The position numbers and the translations under genes were made by a program. Source: Calidihabitans tengchongensis (GTDB lineage Bacteria; Sysuimicrobiota; Sysuimicrobiia; Sysuimicrobiales; Kaftiobacteriaceae). Taken from it: a stretch of DNA of 64,000 bases. Shown piece after piece: positions 9,878-17,818 of this stretch; the first letter of the stretch is position 1; each line of letters begins with the position of its first letter. The notes under the pieces are model-generated. The model searched no databases. It saw nothing but the letters and a program-made list of their open reading frames with translations, and was not told the DNA's origin. Where the stretch lies: NCBI GenBank assembly GCA_031459615.1, contig JAVKIE010000005.1, forward strand, positions 147,212 through 211,211, written 5' to 3'.

Positions 9878-11005
9878 TCAGAGGCTCCCCAGCCGCCTCC
9901 GGTACGCCTCGTAGGCGGCGCGGATGTCGGCCACGCTGTCCGCACCGAACTTCTCCAGGAACGCGTCGGCCAGCACGTAGGCCACCATCGCCTCGGCCAC
10001 CACGCCCGCCGCCGGCACGGCGCAGACATCGCTGCGCACCACGGTGGCGGCGGCCGGCTCCTTGGTCACCAGATCCACCGACCGCAGAGGACGCATGAGA
10101 GTCGACAGCGGCTTCATGGCGCCGCGCACCACCAGAGGACCTCCGGTGGTGACGCCGCCCTCGGTGCCCCCCGAGCGGTGCGTCTCGCGGTAGAACCCGC
10201 GCTGGGGATCCCAGAAGATCTCGTCGTGGGCCTGCGAGCCTGGCCCGCGGGCGATCTCGAACGCCCGGCCGATCTCCACGCCCTTCACCGCGTGGATGGA
10301 CGCCACCGCCTGGGCCAGCCGGCCGTCCAGGCGGCGATCCCAGTGCGCGTAGCTTCCCAGCCCCGGCGGCACGCCCAGCGCCACCACCTCGAAGACTCCC
10401 CCCAGGGTGTCCCCGCGGCGGCGGGCATCCTCGATGGCCTCGCGCATGCGCGCTTCGGCCTCGGGGTCCACGCACCGCACGTCGGACGCCTCGGCCAGGG
10501 CGGGCATGTCCTCCCACCGTGGCGGGCGGGCGGTAGCCGCGATGCCCCCGATCTCGACCACGTGGCTGAAGATGGTGATCCCGAACTCGCCCAGCAGCCT
10601 GCGGCACACGGCCCCGACCGCGACGCGCGCCGCCGTCTCCCGCGCGCTGGCCCTCTCCAGAGCCCGGCGGGCGTCGGTGAACCCGTACTTCTGCACACCC
10701 ACCAGGTCGGCGTGGCCCGGCCGCGGGCGGGTGAGGGGAGGCTCGGCGGCGCGCACGTCGCGGTTCCCGATCCGCAGGGCCACGGGGCCGCCGGTCGTCT
10801 CGCCGCCCATGACGCCGGCGAGGATCTCCACCGCGTCCGCCTCCAGCTTCATGCGGCCGCTGCGGCCAAACCCCGCGCGTCGCCGCGCCATCTGCGGGAG
10901 GATGTCCTCCTCGCTGAGGGCCAGACCCGCGGGCATCCCTTCCAGGATCGCCACCAGGGCCCGCCCGTGAGACTCGCCGGCCGTCAGGAACCGCAGCACG
11001 CCCAT
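9878..11005 (-). CDS. aroC: Chorismate synthase
   Basis: Converts EPSP to chorismate, using reduced FMN. The 375-aa protein opens with LRFLTAGESHG and has RRRAGFGRSGRM, GGETTGGPV, TRPRPGHADL and a C-terminal SDVCAVPAAGVVAEAMVAYVLADA. It follows aroE with a 1-nt gap. About 105 bp without any recognised feature separate it from aroKB. Confidence 0.96.
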   Translation of the reverse strand: MGVLRFLTAGESHGRALVAILEGMPAGLALSEEDILPQMARRRAGFGRSGRMKLEADAVEILAGVMGGETTGGPVALRIGNRDVRAAEPPLTRPRPGHADLVGVQKYGFTDARRALERASARETAARVAVGAVCRRLLGEFGITIFSHVVEIGGIAATARPPRWEDMPALAEASDVRCVDPEAEARMREAIEDARRRGDTLGGVFEVVALGVPPGLGSYAHWDRRLDGRLAQAVASIHAVKGVEIGRAFEIARGPGSQAHDEIFWDPQRGFYRETHRSGGTEGGVTTGGPLVVRGAMKPLSTLMRPLRSVDLVTKEPAAATVVRSDVCAVPAAGVVAEAMVAYVLADAFLEKFGADSVADIRAAYEAYRRRLGSL

Positions 11006-11006
11006 C

Positions 11007-11882
11007 TCATCCGCCCAGTCCCACCGCCCGGCGCATCACGTCCACCGGGGCCGGGCGGTCCGTCCAGATCTCGAAACTGCGCGCCCCCTGGTACACCAGC
11101 AGGGCCAGCCCGCTCACGGCGCGCGCGCCGGCCGCCTCGGCGGCCCGCAGCAGGCGGGTTCGCGGCGGCGTGTACACCATGTCCAGCACCACCATCCCCG
11201 GACGGAAGGCGTCCGCCACCGCCTCCAGCCACCCCGCGTCCGGACGGGGCGTGTCCCCGCGGTCCAGAGACGCGGCGGTGGCGTGCACGACCACATCGGC
11301 GGAGGTGGCCGCGCGGCGGAGACCTTCGGGCTCCAGGCCCAGCACCTCCACCGCGCAGTGGGGGGCCGCCTCCCGCACCGCGCCGGCCGCCGCGCGAGCC
11401 CGCGCCCCACTGCGGTTGGCGATCATCACCCGCCGCGCCCCCGCCTCGGCCAGAGCCACCGCCGCCGCCCGCCCGGCGCCGCCCGCCCCCAGGATCAGGG
11501 CTACGCAGCCGTCCACCCCGCCACCCGCCGCCGCCAGCGCGTCCAGCACCCCGAGGGCGTCGGTGTTGAAACCCTCCAGCCGCCGGCCCCGGATGCGGAT
11601 GGTGTTCACGGCCCCCGTCCGCCGGGCCAGCGGATCCAGGGCATCCACCAGCAGCGCCGCGGTTTCCTTGTGAGGGACGGTGACGTTCAGGCCGGCCATC
11701 CCCAGCGCGGCCGCGCCGCGCAGGGCATCGGCCAGCGCGGCGGCGTCCACTCGGAAGGCCACATACCGCCAGTTCATCCCCAGGGCCTCAAAGGCGGCGT
11801 TATGCATGGCCGGAGACAGCGAGTGGGCCACCGGATCGCCCACCACGCCCACCAGGGTTGTGCGGCCGTCAATGGCGGCCAT
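11007..11882 (-). CDS. aroE: Shikimate dehydrogenase
   Basis: NADPH-dependent reduction of 3-dehydroshikimate to shikimate. The protein has the substrate-binding VVGDPVAHSLSPAMHNAAF (Ser pair), the catalytic Lys region NVTVPHKE, a Rossmann loop GAGGAGRAAAVAL and a C-terminal GLALLVYQGARSFEIW. The ATG at 11882 gives 291 aa; a GTG at 11888 would add two residues. A TATAAT lies only 8 nt upstream of the ATG, so the mRNA may be leaderless. It is the first gene of the aro supercluster. Confidence 0.95.
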   Translation of the reverse strand: MAAIDGRTTLVGVVGDPVAHSLSPAMHNAAFEALGMNWRYVAFRVDAAALADALRGAAALGMAGLNVTVPHKETAALLVDALDPLARRTGAVNTIRIRGRRLEGFNTDALGVLDALAAAGGGVDGCVALILGAGGAGRAAAVALAEAGARRVMIANRSGARARAAAGAVREAAPHCAVEVLGLEPEGLRRAATSADVVVHATAASLDRGDTPRPDAGWLEAVADAFRPGMVVLDMVYTPPRTRLLRAAEAAGARAVSGLALLVYQGARSFEIWTDRPAPVDVMRRAVGLGG

Positions 11883-11896
11883 TGGCACACATTATA
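11883..11896 (-). promoter_or_regulatory. Candidate leaderless promoter of the aro supercluster
   Basis: On the minus strand a perfect TATAAT (11891-11896) is followed by GTGTGCCA and the aroE ATG. With the usual 6-8 nt between -10 and +1, transcription would start at or within a few bases of the start codon, leaving no room for a Shine-Dalgarno. The motif also lies inside the 3' end of the upstream phosphatase-like gene. No good -35 is visible. Confidence 0.5.
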
Positions 11897-12530
11897 GCGG
11901 AGCCGCCGGCCGGACCGCGGGGGGCGGCTCCAGGTGATCGGTGTCGTTGATCGCCAGGATCCGGCCGCTTCTCTCGGCGATGTCCACCACGTTGACGCAG
12001 CCGGGGGCCTGCTGGAACCGCGAGTAGGAGGCCAGGGGAGCGCCCAGCAGGGTCAGCAGCACCAGCCGGTTCACGCCGCCGTGGGCCACCACCGCCACGG
12101 CGGCCCCCGGATGCGCCCGCGCGATGCCCGCCACCGCCTCCATCACCCGCTGGCGGGCCTGCTCCAGCGGCTCACCGCCGGGGATGCGGATGAGGTCGGG
12201 GCGGGCCTGCCTCCGGGGCAGGAGGGAGGCGTAGCGGCGCTCCACCTCCTCGGCGGTCAGGCCTTCCCACTCCCCGAACCCGACCTCCCGCAGGCCGTCC
12301 ACGACCCGCGGCGCCAGCCCGCAGGCCGCCGCCACGATCCGGGCGGTCTGGGCGGCGCGCCGCAGGGGGCTGGTGTACACGGCCGCGACCCGCGCCGCCC
12401 GCAACCGCCCGGCCAGATGCCGCGCCTGCTGCGCGCCGGCCTCCGACAACGGCGGGTCGGCCGCGCCCTGCCAGCGGTGCTGCGCGCTCCAGACAGACTC
12501 GCCGTAGCGGACCAGGTAGAGGCGGGTCAC
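11892..12530 (-). CDS. Histidine phosphatase (phosphoglycerate mutase-like) protein with His-to-Tyr in the catalytic motif
   Basis: A histidine-phosphatase superfamily protein of 212 aa from a GTG start at 12530. A longer start would run into the neighbouring gene. The N-terminal motif, normally LVRHGES/T with the phosphate-accepting His, reads LYLVRYGES: Tyr9 replaces the nucleophile (TAC for CAC). Other pocket residues appear intact: the TSPLRRAAQTA Arg, GFGEWEGL Glu and VVAHGG His150. It may be an inactive ligand-binding relative, or the change may be a single-base sequence error or strain variant. Cobalamin or sugar phosphatase roles seen in relatives cannot be assigned here. Confidence 0.85.
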   Translation of the reverse strand: MTRLYLVRYGESVWSAQHRWQGAADPPLSEAGAQQARHLAGRLRAARVAAVYTSPLRRAAQTARIVAAACGLAPRVVDGLREVGFGEWEGLTAEEVERRYASLLPRRQARPDLIRIPGGEPLEQARQRVMEAVAGIARAHPGAAVAVVAHGGVNRLVLLTLLGAPLASYSRFQQAPGCVNVVDIAERSGRILAINDTDHLEPPPAVRPAAPL

Positions 12531-12573
12531 GTCCGGGACCGGGCACCCGGAGCCGCCGGCCGGGTCGGCGGCG

Positions 12574-13023
12574 TCACGCGGACCGGCGCGGCCGGCGCCC
12601 CCGCGGGGCCGAGCCTCCGCGCGGTCCACCATCGGCGACGCGGCCCCGCATGGCGGCCAGGTACTGGCGGTAGTACTGCTCGACGGTCCGCCGGCTGATC
12701 CTCAGCGGCGGGGAACTCTCGGGTCGGATCCCCCCGCTGAACGTGCGGGGGATGTGCAGCAGCTCGTGGATGATCACCCGATCCTGCTCCTCCCGGCGCA
12801 GCCGGTCGAACGCAGGCACCATGAACTCGATGACGTAGTGGGCCGGGAGGCGCAGGGCCCTCTGAAACACCGGCGGCAACCCCCAGATGCGGGCCAGGGC
12901 ATTGGCCCGGGATCCCGTCACCCGCACGCAGCGAACGCGGGCCGGGTCGATGTAGTCGAGCCTGAGGGCGGCGACGATGCGGCGCAACCGGGCAGCCAGA
13001 TCGCCGGCGGGATGCCACTGCAT
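12574..13023 (-). CDS. Putative zinc metallopeptidase (HExxH), small
   Basis: A 149-aa protein with a clear metalloprotease motif VIIHELLHIP (His86, Glu87, His90). The surrounding RVTGSRANALARIWGLP and IEFMVPAFDRL recall the small family of putative phage-type metallopeptidases found in bacteria and archaea. There is no signal peptide or membrane segment. The ATG follows GGAGGTTGGATATCCC, a plausible ribosome-binding site. The C-terminal 25 residues are Arg/Gly-rich and probably disordered. Substrate unknown. Confidence 0.72.
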   Translation of the reverse strand: MQWHPAGDLAARLRRIVAALRLDYIDPARVRCVRVTGSRANALARIWGLPPVFQRALRLPAHYVIEFMVPAFDRLRREEQDRVIIHELLHIPRTFSGGIRPESSPPLRISRRTVEQYYRQYLAAMRGRVADGGPRGGSAPRGRRPRRSA

Positions 13024-13131
13024 GGGATATCCAACCTCCGGGATCCATGGAAACGTTGGACCCGCGCGCCGGTAACTCCTGCCGGCATCGGCGCGCTCCG
13101 CCGCGGGCGGGGCGCATCCCGCCCGTCGTCC

Positions 13132-13362
13132 TCAGCGCGGCGGGGTCCGTGACGCGCGCCGGCGGTGACGCGGATGCTCGAGCGGCCGCCACCGCGGCCG
13201 CTCCTCCGGATCCAGCCGCCGGTAGCAGTCCCCGCACAGCACCGCCCCCTCCTCTACGGCGGTCTCGTCGGGATCGAGCAGCAGATCCCGCTCGGTCCCC
13301 TCGAACCACTCCCCGGCCCGGGGGCCTCGATGCCCGCACACGGCGCACACCAGAGTGGTCAT
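13132..13362 (-). CDS. Small zinc-ribbon protein
   Basis: A 76-aa protein with two CxxC pairs, CAVCGH near the N-terminus and CGDCY about 40 residues later, which should bind one zinc ion as a ribbon. The rest is charged, with an Arg/Pro-rich tail. Its ATG overlaps the alaX stop (ATGA), and a GGGAGGAGG site precedes it. Function is unknown. Confidence 0.7.
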   Translation of the reverse strand: MTTLVCAVCGHRGPRAGEWFEGTERDLLLDPDETAVEEGAVLCGDCYRRLDPEERPRWRPLEHPRHRRRASRTPPR

Positions 13363-14108
13363 GGTCCTCCTCCCGCCGGTCCGCCCGCCTCCAGGGCGAT
13401 CTCCAACCTCCGGTTCACCCGCCCCTTGTTCTCGGTCCTGGTGATCCGCAGCCGGCCGATCTCGGCCGTGCGGGCCACGTGGGTTCCGCCGTCGGCCTGC
13501 GCGTCGAACCCGTCGATCTCCACGACCCGCACCTCCCGGATCTCCTCGGGCAGCCGCGCCCGCGCCAGGCGCATGAGGTCCGACCGCTCGAACTCCTCCC
13601 GAGAGACCCACCGCACCCGGATGGGCCTGTCCTCGGCGATCACCCGGTTGGCCTCCGCCTCGATGGCGGCCACCCGCGCCGGGGAGAGATCCTCCAGGGA
13701 GAAGTCCATGCGGGCGCGGTCGGGGTAGATGGCGCCGCCGGTGACCCGGGCGCCGTACAGCCGGTAGATCACGCCCACCAGCACGTGCAACGCCGTGTGA
13801 TGCCGCATGATGGCGTAGCGCCTGGGCCAGTCCAGCGCGCCGCGCACCGGCGTGCCCTCGGCGGGCGGGGAGCCGTCCAGGACGTGCCAGACAGTCTGCC
13901 CGTCCCGGCGCACCTCCACCACCGGCGCCGTGCCCGTCGCCCACCTCACCACCCCCACGTCGGCGGGCTGGCCCCCGCCGCCGGGGTAGAAGGCGGTGGC
14001 GTCCAGGGCCACCGCCGACCCCTCCACGGCCGTCACCGCCGCGTCGAACTCCCGCAGATAGGAGTCGGCCAGGTACAGCAGGCGGGTGGCGGGCGGAGGG
14101 CTTCCCAT
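13359..14108 (-). CDS. Alanyl-tRNA editing protein AlaX-like
   Basis: A free-standing homologue of the AlaRS editing domain, which removes Ser or Gly mis-attached to tRNA-Ala. The 249-aa protein has the N-terminal barrel with AFYPGGGGQPAD, the zinc motif HHTALH (His104 and His108), and the C-terminal GGTH motif. In the latter the usual Cys ligand (CxGTH-type) is Asp: QADGGTHVARTAEIG (Asp206, His210). Metal coordination should therefore differ from classical AlaX, unless this is a known sub-family. It overlaps the Nudix gene by 1 nt (TGATG) and the zinc-ribbon gene by 4 nt. Confidence 0.85.
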   Translation of the reverse strand: MGSPPPATRLLYLADSYLREFDAAVTAVEGSAVALDATAFYPGGGGQPADVGVVRWATGTAPVVEVRRDGQTVWHVLDGSPPAEGTPVRGALDWPRRYAIMRHHTALHVLVGVIYRLYGARVTGGAIYPDRARMDFSLEDLSPARVAAIEAEANRVIAEDRPIRVRWVSREEFERSDLMRLARARLPEEIREVRVVEIDGFDAQADGGTHVARTAEIGRLRITRTENKGRVNRRLEIALEAGGPAGGGP

Positions 14109-14524
14109 CACATCACCCCTCCCGATGCACCAATCACCCGGAAGATGACGTCCCGCTCCCACGGCCCGCGCGCCAGCGGGGGCAGGTGCTCCACCTGGAA
14201 GAACCGCGCCTCCAGGATCCCCGGCCCGGGAGACGGCGGGCGGTCCGCCTCGCACCGGAAGTGAAACGTCAGGCGCCAGACATCGTCCACGGTGGATTCC
14301 ACCTCGGCCAGCACCACGTCCTCGGGGTCCAGGCCCACCTGCTCCCGCAGGGCCCGCCGGGCGGCCGAGGCGGGAGGCTCGCCGAACCGCAGGCCGTCCC
14401 CCACCAGCCGCCAGCCGGGCGCCCCATCGGGAGGCGCCGCGGGCCGCACGAGCAGGACGGCGCTGTCGGCCACCACCACCACGTCGGCAACCAGGCTGTG
14501 AATCCCGCAGGAGCGGGCGTCCAT
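14108..14524 (-). CDS. Nudix-fold protein with degenerate Nudix box
   Basis: A 138-aa protein with the Nudix alpha/beta/alpha fold signature. The box region reads GDGLRFGEPPASAARRALREQVGL. Compared with the consensus REUxEExGU, the first Glu is Ala and the last Glu is Gln, leaving one Glu of the usual metal-binding set. Hydrolase activity is thus uncertain; ligand binding or a relaxed activity is possible. It sits 18 nt after the ABC permease gene and overlaps alaX, so it is probably co-transcribed with both. Confidence 0.75.
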   Translation of the reverse strand: MDARSCGIHSLVADVVVVADSAVLLVRPAAPPDGAPGWRLVGDGLRFGEPPASAARRALREQVGLDPEDVVLAEVESTVDDVWRLTFHFRCEADRPPSPGPGILEARFFQVEHLPPLARGPWERDVIFRVIGASGGVM

Positions 14525-14542
14525 CCGCCCTCCCGGTTCCCC

Positions 14543-15367
14543 TCAGCCCCGCAGCGCCCCCGCCAGGATCCCCCGGATGAAGTACTTGCCCAGGGCCAGA
14601 AAGACCCCCAGGGGCACCAGGACCGTGACGAGGGCCGCCGCCATCTGGAGATTGTACAGCGCCACGTAGCTGCCCTTCACCTCCGCCAGCTTCACCTGCA
14701 CGGTGGTCGTGTAGGGCGACGAGAGGGTGAGGGCCAGCAGGAACTCGTTCCACACCTGGATGAACACCAGAATGGCTGTCGAGGCATACCCCGGCAGCGA
14801 CACCACCGAGACGATCCGGAAGAAGATCTGCAGCCGGGAGGCCCCGTCCACCTCCGCCGACTCCTCCAGCTCCCGGGGCACGGAGAAGAAGAACGTGGCC
14901 ATCAGGACCGCCGCCAGGGGCATGTTGAGGATGAGATAACTCAGGATCAACCCCGCGTGGGTGAGGGCCAGCCGGGCGGCCGCCACGATCTGCACCAGCG
15001 GGATCAGGACCGCCTGATAGGGCAGGTACAGGGCGATGGCCAGCAGCACGAACAGCGTCCGGGTGATGGGCCACCGGAACCGGGCCAGGAAGTATCCGCC
15101 CAGCCCTCCGATGAACACCGCCAGGGCGGTGACGGTGGCCGCGATCACGGTGGAGTTCACCAGCGACGGCCACACGAGCCGCAGGGCGGTGGCGTAGTTG
15201 GCCACCTGCCAGCTGCCCCCGGGTACCAGGTACTGGCGCTGGGTGATCTCCAGGGGCGTCTTCAGCGACGTGACCACCATCACGTACACCGGGAGCAGGT
15301 AGGCGACCGACAGGGCCGCCACCGTGATGGCCACCAGCGCCCGCAGGGGAAGATCCCGCCGCCTCAT
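14543..15367 (-). CDS. Sugar ABC transporter permease, MalG/UgpE type
   Basis: Inner-membrane subunit of a carbohydrate-uptake family 1 (CUT1) importer. The 274-aa protein has six predicted hydrophobic helices and the ATPase-contacting EAA loop (ELEESAEVDGASRLQIFFRIVSVVSLP). Its ATG overlaps the stop of the MalF-type gene. No ATP-binding subunit is in the window, so a shared MsmK/MalK-type ATPase elsewhere is likely. Confidence 0.92.
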   Translation of the reverse strand: MRRRDLPLRALVAITVAALSVAYLLPVYVMVVTSLKTPLEITQRQYLVPGGSWQVANYATALRLVWPSLVNSTVIAATVTALAVFIGGLGGYFLARFRWPITRTLFVLLAIALYLPYQAVLIPLVQIVAAARLALTHAGLILSYLILNMPLAAVLMATFFFSVPRELEESAEVDGASRLQIFFRIVSVVSLPGYASTAILVFIQVWNEFLLALTLSSPYTTTVQVKLAEVKGSYVALYNLQMAAALVTVLVPLGVFLALGKYFIRGILAGALRG

Positions 15368-16272
15368 TCAAACCACCGCTGCAACGCGTACACGGTGTAG
15401 GGGATGATGATGAGGAAGGCCAGGGCGAAAATCACCACCGCCAGCCCCGCGCCCAGGGCCACCAGGTGCTGCTGGAACGTGGCGATGAACTGAAACAGGG
15501 CCAGCACGTCGGTGGCGTAGCCCGGGCCGCCGAACGTGACCACGTAGACGATGTCGAAGACCTTCAGGGCCGAGATCAGCAGCAGCGACACCACGATGAG
15601 GATGCCGCCCCGAATGTTGGGCAGGACGACCGCCGTGAGGATGCGCAGCCGGCCCGCGCCGTCCAGCATCGCCGACTCCACCATCTCCTGCAACTCCACG
15701 CTACGCAGCGATGCCTGCAGGATGAGCACCGTCAGGCCCAGGTACTGCCAGACAAAGATCACGATCAGCCAGTAGGTGGCGGTGGCCGGATCGGTGGTGT
15801 ATCCACCCGCCAGGCGGTCCAGCCCCACGCTGCGCAGCAGCGTATTGAGGACCCCCCGGTCGGGCTGGTACATCCACGACCAGATGGTCCCCGTGACCAC
15901 GAACGACATGGCCGCGGGGTAGAGGATCAGCGTCCGCAGGTAGGCCTCCAGCCCCCGCGCGGGCCCGATCTCCAGCAGGTAGGCCACGGCCAGGCCCACC
16001 GCCACCGTGGGGGCCACGCCCAGGGTCAGCCAGCGCAGGTTGTTGCCCACGTCCACCCAGAACCGGTCCAGGCTGACCATGAGCCGGTACCACCGCAGCC
16101 CGGCAAATCCGTACCGGGGCGCGGTGCCCTGCCAGTCGGACACCGACACGTAAAACGTCCACGCCAGCATCGCGTAGAGGATCACCAGGAACACCAGCAG
16201 GGGCAGGGCAAACGGCGCCGCCTCGGCCACGCGGCGTCGCGAGACGGGCGAGGGGAGGGCGGGCACGGGCAC
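15364..16272 (-). CDS. Sugar ABC transporter permease, MalF/UgpA type
   Basis: Partner permease of the same CUT1 importer, about 302 aa, with six helices and an EAA loop (ELQEMVESAMLDGAGRLRILTAVVLPNI). The start is uncertain: GTG codons at 16272 and 16266 are the best candidates, with no strong ribosome-binding site. In-frame sequence further upstream overlaps the stem-loop after the binding-protein gene. Substrate is unknown; no glycosidase or regulator gene adjoins it. Confidence 0.9.
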   Translation of the reverse strand: MPVPALPSPVSRRRVAEAAPFALPLLVFLVILYAMLAWTFYVSVSDWQGTAPRYGFAGLRWYRLMVSLDRFWVDVGNNLRWLTLGVAPTVAVGLAVAYLLEIGPARGLEAYLRTLILYPAAMSFVVTGTIWSWMYQPDRGVLNTLLRSVGLDRLAGGYTTDPATATYWLIVIFVWQYLGLTVLILQASLRSVELQEMVESAMLDGAGRLRILTAVVLPNIRGGILIVVSLLLISALKVFDIVYVVTFGGPGYATDVLALFQFIATFQQHLVALGAGLAVVIFALAFLIIIPYTVYALQRWFE

Positions 16273-16303
16273 AGATCCGGCGGGGCGTGACTGGGGGACG
16301 ACG

Positions 16304-16349
16304 CGGGGGCGGCGCGGGCCCCCGCCCTGCGGGACCCGCGCCGCCCCCG
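16304..16349 (-). repeat. Long GC stem-loop between binding-protein and permease genes
   Basis: Perfect 15-bp inverted repeat with arms at 16304-16318 (CGGGGGCGGCGCGGG) and 16335-16349, and a 16-nt loop. No T-run follows on the minus strand. It lies just after the stop of the solute-binding protein gene and before the permease start. An intra-operon hairpin at this place commonly protects the upstream mRNA and lowers permease expression. Confidence 0.7.
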
Positions 16350-16354
16350 TCAGC

Positions 16355-17701
16355 CTACGGCCACCGGTACCAGGCAGCTCCGTCCCTGACGTTGTAGGTC
16401 GTGAACAGCTCAGCCACCCGCCGCACGGTGGCCGAGACATCCGGCTTGGCGGTAAACGCCGCCGCCACGTCCCAGTAGGCCTGGGTGAAGCTGAAGGGCG
16501 CGATGCTGCCGTGCTGGTCCAGGATCAGCTTGCCCGGGTTGGCGCGCACGAAGGTCTGCAGCTCCTGCCGGATGGGGTCGGGGAACCGGGACGGCTCGAT
16601 GTCCAGCCGCGCGAACAACCCGCCCTGGGTGACGTCGGTGGGGACCTGCAGCTCAGGCGACGCCACCACCCGCAGCCAGTCCCGGGTGGTGCGCGGGTGC
16701 GGCGCCCCCTTGGCCAGGCCGTAGGTGTCCGGGTGGAAGAGCAGGATGCGGTCGGGCTTCTGGGGGAAGGTCACCGCGCCGAAGTCCCGCCCCGGCTCCC
16801 ACCCGCGGCTCTTGAAGTACCCGATGGCCCAGGTGCCCATCAGGACCATCGCCGAATCCCCCGAGACCACCAGGCCGCAGGACTCGTCCCAGGTCAGGCC
16901 GGCGTGGAAGGGGTAGATGTACGGGGCCAGCTGCGCCAGCCTCTCCAGGGCCCGCCGGTAGGTCGGGTCGGTGGCTACGTCCACCTCGCCCTTGTACAGC
17001 CGGACGTAGTACTCGGGCCCGCCTTCCTCCAGGAGGATGCTGTCCAGGACGAACGCCGCCTCCCACTTCTCCTTGGTGCCCAGGGCCAGGGGCGCCATGC
17101 GCGGGCGGGCCGCCTTGATGGCCCGGGCCACCGCCAGCAGCTCGTCCACGGTAGTGGGGGGCGTCAGCCTGAGTTCGTCAAAAAGCTTCTTGTTGTAGTA
17201 CAGGATGTTCTGGATGTGCATGTTCAGCGGCACCACGTAGGGGTGTCCGTCGATGGTCACGGCGCCCAGCAGCGGCTTGGGGATGGCATCGGCGTAGTTG
17301 AGCTCGGCGTAGAGGTCATCCAGGGGCGTCAGGTAGCCTCCGTCCACGTAGGACTTCAGCTCGGCCCCGCCCAGGGTCTGCCACGTGTCGGGCGGGATCC
17401 CCGCCGACAGCCGGGCCTGGAGGACCACCCGATGGCTGACCCCTCCGCCGCCGGCCACGGGGTTTTCCACCACCTGGATGTCGGGGTACTTCTCCCGCAG
17501 CGCCTGGAACATGGCGTCGGCGGCCTCCCGTTCGCCCCCGGCCGTCCACCAGTGGAAGATCTCCAGCTTGCGCTCTTCCGGCGCAGGCGCGGCCGCCCGC
17601 CGCTGGCCCGCCCAGTAGCCCGCGCCGCCGGCCACCAGGGCGGCGACAATCACCGCCACCACGACCGGCCCCCACGGAGCCCGCGATGCCCCGTTGCTCA
17701 C
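16355..17701 (-). CDS. Sugar ABC transporter solute-binding protein
   Basis: Extracytoplasmic sugar-binding subunit of 448 aa (CUT1, family 1 SBP). A GTG at 17701 preceded by GGAGGTGAG is the start. One hydrophobic segment (about residues 12-29, VVVAVIVAALVAGGAGYWAG) without a lipobox Cys suggests a signal anchor rather than a lipoprotein. After it come family features such as LEIFHWWTAGGEREA, VPLNMHIQNILYYNKKLFDE and SAMVLMGTWAIGYFKS. First gene of the SBP-MalF-MalG-Nudix-AlaX transcription unit. Confidence 0.93.
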   Translation of the reverse strand: MSNGASRAPWGPVVVAVIVAALVAGGAGYWAGQRRAAAPAPEERKLEIFHWWTAGGEREAADAMFQALREKYPDIQVVENPVAGGGGVSHRVVLQARLSAGIPPDTWQTLGGAELKSYVDGGYLTPLDDLYAELNYADAIPKPLLGAVTIDGHPYVVPLNMHIQNILYYNKKLFDELRLTPPTTVDELLAVARAIKAARPRMAPLALGTKEKWEAAFVLDSILLEEGGPEYYVRLYKGEVDVATDPTYRRALERLAQLAPYIYPFHAGLTWDESCGLVVSGDSAMVLMGTWAIGYFKSRGWEPGRDFGAVTFPQKPDRILLFHPDTYGLAKGAPHPRTTRDWLRVVASPELQVPTDVTQGGLFARLDIEPSRFPDPIRQELQTFVRANPGKLILDQHGSIAPFSFTQAYWDVAAAFTAKPDVSATVRRVAELFTTYNVRDGAAWYRWP

Positions 17702-17818
17702 GGATCTCACCTCCGGCACCGGACGCACTCGATCCCCCACAGAGAGAGATCGGGGATCACCTGTGCCTTCGGTGCGGGCCCAGGATTCCCTCCCCCACAC
17801 CCGGACGGGCGTGGAGTC

